This document shows, one piece after another, positions 46,943 through 56,240 of a DNA stretch of 64,000 bases. How positions within the stretch are numbered: position 1 is the first letter of the stretch; each line of letters opens with the position of its first letter. Where the stretch lies: contig NZ_FNNJ01000006.1 in NCBI RefSeq assembly GCF_900106565.1, positions 172,903-236,902 on the forward strand, given 5' to 3'. A program made the position numbers and the translations under genes. This stretch comes from Lutibacter oricola (GTDB taxonomy: Bacteria; Bacteroidota; Bacteroidia; Flavobacteriales; Flavobacteriaceae). The notes beneath the pieces were generated by a model that was not told the DNA's origin, did no database searches, and was given only the letters and a program-made list of their open reading frames with translations.

Positions 46943-48673
46943 ATGCTAGAAAAAGAGATACAAATAACAGAAAATGCATTGTTAGAACCAAAATTGGTTT
47001 CTAATATTAAAGGCGATTTTTTTATACCAGCCTACCAACGTGGGTATCGTTGGGAACCAGAACACGTAGAAATGTTATTAAATGATATTTGGGAAAACAA
47101 GGAGAAAAACTATTGTTTACAACCCATCGTAGTTAAAAAATTAGCAGAAGAAAAGTTTGAGCTAATAGATGGGCAACAGAGATCAACTACCTTGTTTCTT
47201 ATTTATAAATATATGAAACAAATTTTACCTCATTTAGAGATTAATTTTTCATTAAGCTATGAAACCAGACCTAAAAGTGAAGAGTTTTTAAAAAATTTAA
47301 ATGAAGGATTGGCAGAGGATAATATAGATTTCTTTTATATAAGTAACGCATATAAAGCTATAGAAGAATGGTTTAAAGATGATAGAACAGGAACAGTTAC
47401 TCGTAAGGCTTCAAAATTCTCAATATTTTTTGATGAAAACGTAAAGGTTATTTGGTACGAAGTAAATACAAACGAAAATGCAACTAATTTATTTACACGT
47501 TTAAATATTGGTAAAATACCATTAACCAATGCAGAATTGGTAAAGGCTCAGTTTCTATCTAAATCTGGTGACGGAATTAACCACGAAAAACAATTAGAAA
47601 TTGCAACCAGTTGGGATACCATAGAAAATGAATTGCGTAACAACGATTTTTGGGCATTTTTAACCAACAAATCTGCTAATGAGTATCCAACTAGAATAGA
47701 GTTGTTATTCGATTTAATGTCGGAAAAGAAAAGTGATTCTCGGGATAAATTTCATACATTTTATCATTTCTCAAATGAAATTAAAGAACATTCTGCTTTA
47801 GGTGTTTGGAAAGATATTTTAAAGTATTATTTAGTTTTAAAAGAATGGTATCAAAAAAGAGAACTATATCATAAGGTTGGTTATTTAGTGGCAATAGGTA
47901 AAAGCCTGCAGACTATTATTCAAGAATCTAAAGAATTGACAAAAACACAGTTTAAAGAAAGTTTAGATAGTCAAATAAAAGAAGAGCTTGATTTATCAGT
48001 TGATCAGGTTTTTGAGTTAAGTTATGATAACAAGAATGATTATTATAAAATAGATAAAATCCTCTTGTTATTTAATGTAGAAACGGTGCGTTTACTTCAA
48101 AATTCAACGGAGATGTACTCATTTGAAAATTATAAAAGTAACAATTGGAGTTTAGAGCATATTCACGCACAACAATCTGAAGGTTTAAATAAAAAAGAAG
48201 ATCAGCAGGAATGGTTAACCTTGCATAAAAAGTCTTTAAATAGTGTACAATTTTCAGAAGAAATACAGCAGAAAGTTAACGAGTTGGTTTTAAAAATAGA
48301 TGAAAATTATAACGCACTTACAAAAGAAATTTTTGATGGTTTATTTGTCGAAGTTTTTGAATTGCTTTCTGATAATTCAGATAGAAGTTATGTAGACTCT
48401 ATGTCTAATATGGCCTTGTTAAGTGTTGCTAACAATGCAGCATTAAACAATGCTACGTTTGATGTAAAAAGAAACAGAATTTTAGAAATGGACAAAAATG
48501 GAGAGTACATTCCAATTTGTACACGTAGAGTGTTTCTTAAATATTACACCAATTCTTTAGACCACCAACTTCATTTTTGGGGAGAAGAAGATCGAAAAGC
48601 ATATATAAATGCAATGATAGGTGAAGAAGGAGTAATTACAAAGTATTTAAAACCAAATGCAATAATTGAATAA
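46943..48673 (+). CDS. DUF262 protein with C-terminal HNH-like (DUF1524) region
   Basis: 576 aa. N-terminal DUF262 (ParB/Srx-like NTPase fold): FFIPAYQRGYRWEPEHV and ELIDGQQRSTTLFLIYKYM with the DGQQR motif at about 75-79. The C-terminal half has a DUF1524-type HNH signature, WSLEHIHAQQSEG (about 402-414), the nuclease part of GmrSD-type type IV restriction enzymes that cut glucosylated or otherwise modified phage DNA. Followed after 3 bp by a second DUF262 gene, so the two are co-expressed. Family assignment strong; target modification unknown. Confidence 0.88.
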   Translation: MLEKEIQITENALLEPKLVSNIKGDFFIPAYQRGYRWEPEHVEMLLNDIWENKEKNYCLQPIVVKKLAEEKFELIDGQQRSTTLFLIYKYMKQILPHLEINFSLSYETRPKSEEFLKNLNEGLAEDNIDFFYISNAYKAIEEWFKDDRTGTVTRKASKFSIFFDENVKVIWYEVNTNENATNLFTRLNIGKIPLTNAELVKAQFLSKSGDGINHEKQLEIATSWDTIENELRNNDFWAFLTNKSANEYPTRIELLFDLMSEKKSDSRDKFHTFYHFSNEIKEHSALGVWKDILKYYLVLKEWYQKRELYHKVGYLVAIGKSLQTIIQESKELTKTQFKESLDSQIKEELDLSVDQVFELSYDNKNDYYKIDKILLLFNVETVRLLQNSTEMYSFENYKSNNWSLEHIHAQQSEGLNKKEDQQEWLTLHKKSLNSVQFSEEIQQKVNELVLKIDENYNALTKEIFDGLFVEVFELLSDNSDRSYVDSMSNMALLSVANNAALNNATFDVKRNRILEMDKNGEYIPICTRRVFLKYYTNSLDHQLHFWGEEDRKAYINAMIGEEGVITKYLKPNAIIE

Positions 48674-48676
48674 GCT

Positions 48677-50848
48677 ATGAACTCAATACCAACAACTTTT
48701 AGTAATATTTTTGATAAAGAATTAAACGAAGAAAAAGTAATAAGCAAAATTGAAGTTCCTATTATTCAGCGAGATTATGCACAAGGAAGAACATCAAAAG
48801 CAGTTAGTCGAATTAGAAACGGATTTATAAATGCAATTCATATTGCTTTAACAGGTACAGAGAAAGACGCTATAAAATTAGATTTTGTATATGGAAATAT
48901 AGAGGATGAAAAATTAATTCCTTTAGATGGTCAACAAAGGTTAACTACATTGTTTTTAGTGCACTGGTACATCGCTAAAAATGAAAATGTAGCAACAGAG
49001 GAACAAGAATTCTTAAAGAATTTTACATATAAAACAAGGTTTAGTTCGCAACACTTTTGTGATAGTTTGGTGAATTGTGAACCTGATTATTCTTGTGAAA
49101 GTTTGTCAGCTTGGATTATAGATCAAAACTGGTTTATGTATTCTTGGGAACAAGACCCAACAATTTCAGGGATGTTAGTGATGTTAGATGAAATTCATTC
49201 AAAATTCAAAAAGGAATCAAATCTTTGGCAAAAACTAACGCATAAAGAAATTAAACCTGTAAGTTTTTATTTCCTTGCTCTGGAAGATATGGGTTTATCA
49301 GATAGTTTATATGTGAAAATGAACTCACGAGGGAAACCATTGACTCCTTTTGAGCACTTTAAAGCTGATTTTGAAAAAGTGATAAAAGAGGTATCAATTG
49401 ATTTGTATGATGAGTTTATTAAAAAGGTTGATATCAATTGGGTTGATATGCTCTGGAAATACAGAGGAGATGATGATCTAATTGATGATGAGTTTATGAG
49501 GTATTATCGTTTTGTAACAGAAATTATATGCTACACACAAAAAATAGACATGGTTGAAAACGATTTTGATTTAGCAAATAAAGTATATGGTGTAGAAAAT
49601 GAAAATGCGAAAACAAATTTAAAAATCTTGTTTAGATCATTTGATTGTTGGTCGGAAATGGCAAACATAGAAGAGTTTTTTAATACTATTTTTTCTGGGG
49701 TAGATTATGAAGAAAATAAGGTGAGAAACTATTCTGATACAACAGATTTGTTTTTGTTGTGTTGTAACAACTATGGTAAAACCTCTGGGAAAAGAAGAGC
49801 TTTTACATTAAACAATACAATACTACTGTATGCAGTTCTTCAATATTTATTGAACAAAGATGAAATTTCAGAAAGTGAGTTTACAGAAAGGATTCGAATA
49901 GTTAGAAACTTAGTGTTAAATTCTCCTGATGAAATACGTGAAACTAGAATGGACGCACTATTAAGTGATACGTTTAATATTATAGTAAATGGTGAAGTTC
50001 AAACAAAAAGTGGAGGTTTTAGTGGGGTTCAAAAAAACGAAGAAATTAACAAAATTGAGTGGAGAAAGAATAATATTGAATTAGTAGAAGATTTAAATCA
50101 ATTAGAAGATCATAATTTATTACAAGGTAATATTGCTATTATTGGTTTGGAAGACGTTAATTTATTTAAAAACCGAGCTCAAAATTTTATTGGTTTATTT
50201 AATAATGAGATTGAATATTTAAAAATAAGTAATGCCTTATTAGCTTTAGGAGATTATTCTCAAAATATTACATGGAGATGTTTGTTTGGTAATAAAACAG
50301 ATTCTTCTTGGGAAGAATTATTTAAAGTATCTCAAAAGAAGTGGTTCTTTGAGCGAACTCAAAAAGTAGTATTAGAATTACTGGATGCTATTAAAGGAAA
50401 CTTTAATACTTATTTAGAAAATGTAGTAACCTCTTTTTTAAGTAATGAAGAAGTTGAAAAAGATTGGAGATATTATTTCTTAAAATATCCTGCAATGCGA
50501 TCTGGTAATAGTGGAGTTTTTTGGTGGAGACAAGACGGTGAAAGAATAAAAGAAAACCAATATGAAATATTTATGATGAATACAGCATTGTCTCTAAACG
50601 GAAGGCATTGGGATCCATTTTTATACGCATTAAGTATTGACGAGGATTTAAAAGGTGCTGTTTCATTAGAAGAGTATGGTGCGCCACTTGTTTTTAAAAA
50701 TGAATATATAAAATGTATGAATGATGGGTTCTATTTTTACGATTTTGAAAATAATGAAACTAGAAAAATTGAAATTCCTCAAGAAGAAGAGGTAGATAAA
50801 CTAGACAGAATTGAATTGTTAAAGAATATTATCAAACTAGAATATTAA
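48677..50848 (+). CDS. Second DUF262 protein, no visible HNH domain
   Basis: 723 aa. DUF262 at the N-terminus: VPIIQRDYAQGRTSKAVSRI and PLDGQQRLTTLFLVHWYIA (DGQQR at about 84-88), plus KMNSRGKPLTPFEHFKADFE, the usual third conserved block. The remaining 480 residues are helical with no HNH or PD-(D/E)XK motif that I can find (late block: WWRQDGERIKENQYEIFMMN). So the pair is asymmetric: one DUF262 protein with a nuclease and one without. A sensor or regulator role for this one is inference. Confidence 0.85.
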   Translation: MNSIPTTFSNIFDKELNEEKVISKIEVPIIQRDYAQGRTSKAVSRIRNGFINAIHIALTGTEKDAIKLDFVYGNIEDEKLIPLDGQQRLTTLFLVHWYIAKNENVATEEQEFLKNFTYKTRFSSQHFCDSLVNCEPDYSCESLSAWIIDQNWFMYSWEQDPTISGMLVMLDEIHSKFKKESNLWQKLTHKEIKPVSFYFLALEDMGLSDSLYVKMNSRGKPLTPFEHFKADFEKVIKEVSIDLYDEFIKKVDINWVDMLWKYRGDDDLIDDEFMRYYRFVTEIICYTQKIDMVENDFDLANKVYGVENENAKTNLKILFRSFDCWSEMANIEEFFNTIFSGVDYEENKVRNYSDTTDLFLLCCNNYGKTSGKRRAFTLNNTILLYAVLQYLLNKDEISESEFTERIRIVRNLVLNSPDEIRETRMDALLSDTFNIIVNGEVQTKSGGFSGVQKNEEINKIEWRKNNIELVEDLNQLEDHNLLQGNIAIIGLEDVNLFKNRAQNFIGLFNNEIEYLKISNALLALGDYSQNITWRCLFGNKTDSSWEELFKVSQKKWFFERTQKVVLELLDAIKGNFNTYLENVVTSFLSNEEVEKDWRYYFLKYPAMRSGNSGVFWWRQDGERIKENQYEIFMMNTALSLNGRHWDPFLYALSIDEDLKGAVSLEEYGAPLVFKNEYIKCMNDGFYFYDFENNETRKIEIPQEEEVDKLDRIELLKNIIKLEY

Positions 50849-50920
50849 AGGAGATGTAATTAATCTGCCTATTATAATTTAATAGTTGCTTTACAACCCT
50901 AATAATAAGCTTTAAAATAA

Positions 50921-51580
50921 ATGTTAGAAGAATTTACTGAGTTAATACCACAAGAACTAAAAGATAAATCGGGTTCTGTTTTTTACTCAGGAAAGAATGC
51001 TTTTAAAGGAAATAAAGATTTATACATATTAGGAATTAATCCAGGAGGTTCTGAGATTTTACAAGAAAATGAAACGGTTGCTTGGCACACAAAAAAAGTA
51101 TTAGAAATAGACAATGCTAATTGGTCCGAATATAAAGATGAAATTTGGAAAGGAACTAAGCCTGGAAACACAGGTCTGCAACCAAGAGTACTTCATTTAT
51201 TAAATCAATTAAATGTATCACCCTATGAGGTGCCTGCGAGCAATGTTTGTTTTGTTCGTTCTCCTCGGGAAAAAAATATTTCAAAATTTCTAAATACATA
51301 TGCTGAATTGTGTTGGCCTTTTCATCAAAAAATAATTGATGAGTTAAACGTGAAAGTAGTTTTATGTTTTGGTCAATCGGCTGGAGATATTGTTAGAAAA
51401 AAATTAGGTGCTAGTGAAAAAATTGATGAGTTTATTGAAACCAATAGAAGAAATTGGAAAACTAGAGTGTTTAAAAATAAAAAAGGACAAATTGTAATTT
51501 CAGCTACACATCCTAGTCGTGCTGATTGGACCAACCCAGATTCAGACCCATCACCTTTAGTAAAAAAGTATTTGCGTTAA
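50921..51580 (+). CDS. Uracil-DNA-glycosylase-fold protein (first)
   Basis: 219 aa. UDG-superfamily signatures: motif A LYILGINPGGSEIL (GINPG at 38-42, Mug/TDG-like) and motif B ISATHPSRADW (His near 197). KVVLCFGQSAGDIV is the core beta strand-helix. UDG-fold enzymes remove uracil or modified bases; Brig1-type relatives excise glucosylated bases from phage DNA. Sits directly between the DUF262 pair and a GIY-YIG gene, with 1 bp to the latter. An Asp/Asn catalytic residue at the usual place is not obvious, so activity is uncertain. Confidence 0.8.
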   Translation: MLEEFTELIPQELKDKSGSVFYSGKNAFKGNKDLYILGINPGGSEILQENETVAWHTKKVLEIDNANWSEYKDEIWKGTKPGNTGLQPRVLHLLNQLNVSPYEVPASNVCFVRSPREKNISKFLNTYAELCWPFHQKIIDELNVKVVLCFGQSAGDIVRKKLGASEKIDEFIETNRRNWKTRVFKNKKGQIVISATHPSRADWTNPDSDPSPLVKKYLR

Positions 51581-51581
51581 A

Positions 51582-51995
51582 ATGAAAAAACTAAAAGACG
51601 TTATAGAGAAAGTAGGTGAATATTCTGAAAAATATAGAGCAGAAAGCCTTGAAAAATTTGAAATTAGTGGAGTGTATGATTTGTTTCCGGAAAGCATAGG
51701 TAGTAATGGGTGGCCAAGTGAATGGCCAAATAATGGAAAATATGGTGTATACCTAATAATGGATAAAGATGAAAATGTAATTTATATCGGAGAATCTAAG
51801 AATATAGGTAAAAGGCTTAGTAACTATTTTCAATATTCTAAAGACAACTCTTGTAAAATTATGCATAAGTGGAGTGTAATGCCTAAATATGTATGTACAA
51901 TAGCTATTAATTCTAAAACTTGGTTTGAGCGTTTAGCTTTAGAAGAGTTTTTAATTTACTATGCGCAACCTGTAGATAATAAAAAAGGGAAATAA
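51582..51995 (+). CDS. GIY-YIG family nuclease
   Basis: 137 aa. GIY-YIG domain: GKYGVYLIMDKDENVIYIGE (GVY at 55-57, YIG at 68-70), conserved Arg in NIGKRLSNYF (about 78), and the metal-binding Glu in WFERLALEEFLIYYAQP. Little beyond the domain, so it likely acts as the nuclease of a complex. Begins 1 bp after the first UDG-fold gene. Cleaves DNA (or abasic DNA left by a glycosylase, as inference). Confidence 0.85.
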   Translation: MKKLKDVIEKVGEYSEKYRAESLEKFEISGVYDLFPESIGSNGWPSEWPNNGKYGVYLIMDKDENVIYIGESKNIGKRLSNYFQYSKDNSCKIMHKWSVMPKYVCTIAINSKTWFERLALEEFLIYYAQPVDNKKGK

Positions 51996-52017
51996 ACATA
52001 TTTTAAAAAAGTAAAAG

Positions 52018-52728
52018 TTGAATAAAATTAATTTAGAAGAAAATTATAAGGAAAAAGTACTTAGCATTTGGGAAAAACATAAGAATATTCCTGAGTTAAA
52101 TGAAGGAGGTTTTGAATATAGAAAATCTCCAATTTTACCAAAATATATTTTGAAAAAATCAATCTTGTTTATAGGGATTAACCCTTCTTTTACACAAAAA
52201 AGTAGTATAGAAGAGAAAAATCAACAAATTGAATTTTATGATGTATTTGAAAATAATGAAAAAGACATTACTTATTTTGAGAAATTTAAAGATGTAGCTG
52301 GGTATTGTGATAATTCCAAGTGGACACACTTAGATTTGTTTTTTTTAAGAGAAACTAACCAGAAAATAATAGAAAAATTGTCATATAAATCTATTGAGTT
52401 TCTACAAGATCAACTAGATATAACATTTGAAATTATTGAAAAATCTGAACCGTTAATAATAATTGTAGCTAATTCTTTAGCTTCAGAATTTTTTGGAAAA
52501 AAGAAAAGTAAACATCATAAGTTTGACAAAATTTGGAAAGGTTTTAATCTTGACTTTAATAAGGATTTTAACTCTAAAATTGGGACTTATGAAATTAATA
52601 TTGGCGGAAACAAAGTTCCAATATTATTTAGCGGTATGCTTTCTGGTCAAAGAGCTTTAGATATTGGATCTTTGGAACGATTAAAATGGCAAGTCAAGGC
52701 GATACTTAAAAAAGATAGCAAGCAATAA
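52018..52728 (+). CDS. Uracil-DNA-glycosylase-fold protein (second, divergent)
   Basis: 236 aa. TTG start at 52018; an in-frame stop 3 bp upstream leaves no earlier start, and no ATG lies nearby downstream. Motif A SILFIGINPSFTQKSSIEE (GINPS at 53-57) and motif B LFSGMLSGQRALD resemble the UDG superfamily. A central PLIIIVANSLASEFF strand-helix fits the fold. Only weakly similar to the first UDG-fold protein, so it is a separate subfamily and not a recent duplicate. Last gene of the five-gene block. Confidence 0.72.
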   Translation: MNKINLEENYKEKVLSIWEKHKNIPELNEGGFEYRKSPILPKYILKKSILFIGINPSFTQKSSIEEKNQQIEFYDVFENNEKDITYFEKFKDVAGYCDNSKWTHLDLFFLRETNQKIIEKLSYKSIEFLQDQLDITFEIIEKSEPLIIIVANSLASEFFGKKKSKHHKFDKIWKGFNLDFNKDFNSKIGTYEINIGGNKVPILFSGMLSGQRALDIGSLERLKWQVKAILKKDSKQ

Positions 52729-52841
52729 AGGCTAATTGAAATATAGATGGTTTGAATTTACAGAATGAAATAAAGGGCTATTTACTGCGGATAGACTGGC
52801 AAAGTAAGTAGTGATGGAATTAACTTAAAAATAAACTTAGA

Positions 52842-53777
52842 ATGGAATTAATAAAAAGTATGAAGAAATTGCCTGAGCCAAAGAAAACATATTTAGAAAT
52901 ACTAGAGATACACGATAAAGAAGTTCCTATAGCTAATTAATTGGCATTCTTTTTTAGGGATAAGGAATCTCATGGTTTAGGAGATGTATTCATTAAAGCA
53001 TTATTAAAAACTAAATTTTATGAATTAGATGTGAAAAAATATCCTTCTTCGAAGGATTCATTGGTTTCACAAGAAAATACCTCTGAAGAATAAAAACGAA
53101 TTTTAAATTCAATAGCTAACGTAAAAGTCAAAACAGAAGTTAAAACGAGTAAAGATACTGATGAAAATAAAAGAATTGATATTCTAATTGATACTGCTAA
53201 ATTTATCATATGTATTGAATTTAAGATCAATCATAAATTAAACAATCCTTTAGAAGTATATAAAAAGCATATTGTTGAAACTTATAAAGATTCTCAGAAA
53301 CAAATTTTTTATATTGTATTAACACCTTCAAAAAAAGAAGCAGAGGTTCCAGATGTTAAAACTTATTTGGAGAAAAATAAAGCATTTAAGCAAGTAATCC
53401 TTAGCCATTTTATAAAAAATGTTAAAGACGAATTACCTCCGAATTTTGAAGATAATGATAGTTTTAAATACTATATTGATTTTATTCAAACCATACAGAA
53501 TAGAGAGGTTAGATATAAAAGAGGTGTATTACTTAAGAGACTGAATAAATGCTTTTCAATTGGGGGAATAAAAGCTGAATATTATACAAATAATAAAGGA
53601 GGTTTTATTCAAATAGAAAAAAATAAAGACACTTTTAAAATAAGAATAGAAAACAAAAAGTTTCAAATTGAAAAATGGAGTCATAAAACAGAGAAAAAAA
53701 TTATATCATATTTTGATTTGGATACTGATTTAGAGAAAATTAAAAGGAATGTTTTATCATTAAAAAATTGGAGGTAG
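52842..53777 (+). pseudogene. PD-(D/E)XK nuclease-family gene broken by two in-frame TAA codons
   Basis: One reading frame of 312 codons interrupted only by TAA at 52938-52940 and TAA at 53091-53093, with no frameshift. Conserved parts: LPEPKKTYLEILEIHDKEVP, then after the first stop LAFFFRDKESHGLGDVFIKA, and after the second RIDILIDTAKFIICIEFKIN carrying the D...ExK catalytic motif. The longest open part (53367-53777, 136 codons) lacks the catalytic region. Looks like a recently inactivated member of the PDDEXK_4-type family. The remainder of the 52729-53936 gap shows nothing else besides a promoter. Confidence 0.85.
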
Positions 53778-53877
53778 ATAATAAAACATTTAATCAAAGC
53801 TGAAATTAAACATGTTTAATGATAATTAAGAATCTTTAAATAATATTATATAAAACTATCTAATATGAAAATATTGC

Positions 53878-53885
53878 TATATTTG
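53878..53885 (+). promoter_or_regulatory. -7 element before the nuclease-viperin genes
   Basis: TATATTTG, perfect TAnnTTTG, 51 bp before the start of the 750-aa gene. No clear TTG at standard spacing. Confidence 0.5.
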
Positions 53886-53936
53886 CACTATTCATTAATT
53901 AAATTAACCTTATTGGTAATATTTAAAATTTAAGAA

Positions 53937-56189
53937 ATGAATAAAAATAAATTAAAATCAAGCTTATTAAATTTAGAAAATAGTAGTTTTTCTGAAGTAA
54001 TATCTTTCATAAAAAGATCAAGTTGTTATTTATATTCAAGAAGTAACAAAAATTCTGAATTGTTTTGGCAATCTAATTTACCTGTAAAATGGTTTAATGA
54101 TTTAATAAAAGAACCATTTTTAGATGATTTCTTGTTTGGCTATTTTTCAAAAGAAGAAAATGTAAATGAGCAATTTTTAAGTCTTCTAATAAATTCAAAT
54201 AAAAAATCCACACTAATAAAGGTTATAAAACTCACAGAATCTTTTGCCCAATGCAATCATTGGAATAGTTTTACTGTTTTTAAAAGAGATTTTAAGCTAA
54301 AACAGTTTTATGGTGAATTAAAATATATAAAAGATTATCGTCAATATTGGAATTCAGAATTAGCCAAATATATTGTGATTATTGAAAGTATGGATTACGA
54401 GGATATTTGTATCCAAATGATTTCTTATTATGAACAATTTAAACGCTATTCAGAAAAAACAAAAGATAATAGGAGTCTAATTCTTAGTTATGAAGCTCAA
54501 TTAATTTCAATATTAAATACAATTCTAAATTTAAAAAAAGAATTTGTTATAGATAGTAAGCTCGATATAGCTAATAAATATAATTCAAAAGAATTTAGTT
54601 GTAACGCAAAAGAACAGATGCCAGAAATTCGTCCTGCAGAATCTCATCAAAATTCATTTTTAATCCCTAGAGAAAAAATAAATGAACAGAAGGCAAAATT
54701 TAGAAGTGTTGTTGATTTTTTATTAGCAAAGGCTAGTAGTGAATATAAAATTAAAAATTATTTTACAGGGCTTGCTAATTTTGAATATATTGATGGTTTA
54801 GATTCAGAGTTATCTGCGAATTCAAAATTTGATTTGTATAGAAAAACATTGGAAAAAGGTACGTATGATGAAGTTTATTTTAATAATAGAATAATTGAAA
54901 ATACAGATGAATTAAAAGAGATAAAAAAATCACCTAATTTATGGGTGAAACAATTTAAGCTTTCCATTGCTTCTTCAATAGAATATTTTAAGTTTTTGAA
55001 AATTCCTCTAATAATAGATGATAAGCATAGTAATTCTAAAATTGATATAGAAAAAGTTTTACTCTTATTAAATACCTTTTCAAATTTCATGATACCACAA
55101 GGTCGATTGATTATATATGATAATGACGGTTCCTTTAAAGGCTCTTTAAAGCGTGTAATACCAGAAAATTTTAAGAGATTATTTGATTCAGATTATATTG
55201 TTAGCTATGAAGAAACAGAATTAATTAGTAAATGTAAAGAGTATTTCAATTGGACAGAGGAAGAAATTATTATTATACTTAATTTCCTTACAACAGACTT
55301 AAGTTCTAGTAGGAGGTTTAATATTGATTTTACTACACGTCCAATGATTAAAATTGGAAAACAATATATTTGGCTTTCAAGTTTCTTAAGAGACTGTAGA
55401 TGGGAAGTACTTTTGCATAAAAAAATAGTTACTGATAATAATAGAAATTTAATATTGCAACCTGCAAATACAGAAAAATTTATAGCTGATTTATTCAGGG
55501 AAGTAAATTTTGATTCAATTGCTAGTTATTGTTATGAACATAAAAATTTAAAGGGGGAAATTGATGTTTTAGCATTTAAAGAAAACACATTATTTTTATT
55601 TGAGTTAAAATCAACATATGTTGAAGAAGATATAATGAAAACTTCAAAATATGAAACATTGAAGTTTAATTCAAAGGCATCAGATCAACTGCATAAAGCT
55701 AAAGATTATATTCGAAGTAATTTTGAAGAAATAAAAGCAATTGAAGAACTTAATGTTAATTGTAAAAAGGAGGATTTAAAAATTGTCACACTTATCATTT
55801 CTAATATTTATCAATCTGATAATTTGATTTTTAATAACGAACACCTAAAAATTAGTCTTTTTGAATTATTAATAATACTTAAAAATGACCTTTACAATAT
55901 GCTTGTTCCAAAAATTGGTAAAGCTCTTTTTGATAGTGAAATGAAAATTCCTATTGATTGGATACTTAATATGTTAAATAAATCAAATCCTAATTACACT
56001 AAGAATTCTTGCGGTATTAATGAAAAAGATTGCAATTTATGGAAAGACAAGAATAACTGCATGCCTAATGATATCTTAACAGCTATAAAAGATAATAAAG
56101 TGTGGAAACATCAAGATTTAAACAAAACATTTAAGACTGGAAACATTGAATTAACAAAATTTAATGAAGATCATAAATACCTAGTTTAG
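53937..56189 (+). CDS. Large protein with PD-(D/E)XK-like nuclease domain, upstream of viperin
   Basis: 750 aa. No signal peptide. The N-terminal 500 residues are unfamiliar, mostly helical. At about 520-560 a nuclease-like domain appears: NTEKFIADLFREVNF, then LKGEIDVLAFKENTLFLFEL with Asp near 542 and ELKS near 556-559 (D...ExK). The tail has three cysteines (SCGINEKDCNLWKDKNNC), a possible small metal site. Followed after 51 bp by the viperin gene, so a common transcript is likely. Function in defence is inferred from domain and place. Confidence 0.72.
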   Translation: MNKNKLKSSLLNLENSSFSEVISFIKRSSCYLYSRSNKNSELFWQSNLPVKWFNDLIKEPFLDDFLFGYFSKEENVNEQFLSLLINSNKKSTLIKVIKLTESFAQCNHWNSFTVFKRDFKLKQFYGELKYIKDYRQYWNSELAKYIVIIESMDYEDICIQMISYYEQFKRYSEKTKDNRSLILSYEAQLISILNTILNLKKEFVIDSKLDIANKYNSKEFSCNAKEQMPEIRPAESHQNSFLIPREKINEQKAKFRSVVDFLLAKASSEYKIKNYFTGLANFEYIDGLDSELSANSKFDLYRKTLEKGTYDEVYFNNRIIENTDELKEIKKSPNLWVKQFKLSIASSIEYFKFLKIPLIIDDKHSNSKIDIEKVLLLLNTFSNFMIPQGRLIIYDNDGSFKGSLKRVIPENFKRLFDSDYIVSYEETELISKCKEYFNWTEEEIIIILNFLTTDLSSSRRFNIDFTTRPMIKIGKQYIWLSSFLRDCRWEVLLHKKIVTDNNRNLILQPANTEKFIADLFREVNFDSIASYCYEHKNLKGEIDVLAFKENTLFLFELKSTYVEEDIMKTSKYETLKFNSKASDQLHKAKDYIRSNFEEIKAIEELNVNCKKEDLKIVTLIISNIYQSDNLIFNNEHLKISLFELLIILKNDLYNMLVPKIGKALFDSEMKIPIDWILNMLNKSNPNYTKNSCGINEKDCNLWKDKNNCMPNDILTAIKDNKVWKHQDLNKTFKTGNIELTKFNEDHKYLV

Positions 56190-56202
56190 AAATAACTCAA
56201 CT

Positions 56203-56237
56203 CTTGTGTAAGCTATTAGCTAACATTAAAACACAAG
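56203..56237. repeat. Inverted repeat just before the viperin start
   Basis: CTTGTGT (56203-56209) and ACACAAG (56231-56237), enclosing the palindrome TTAGCTAA (56216-56223). It occupies the gap between the 750-aa gene and viperin, ending 3 bp before the ATG; could be a hairpin in the mRNA leader. Confidence 0.4.
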
Positions 56238-56240
56238 AAA

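Noticed and set aside
53367..53777. 136-codon open frame as an independent gene
   Set aside because: It is in the same frame as upstream conserved nuclease sequence, so it is the 3' part of a pseudogene and not a gene of its own.
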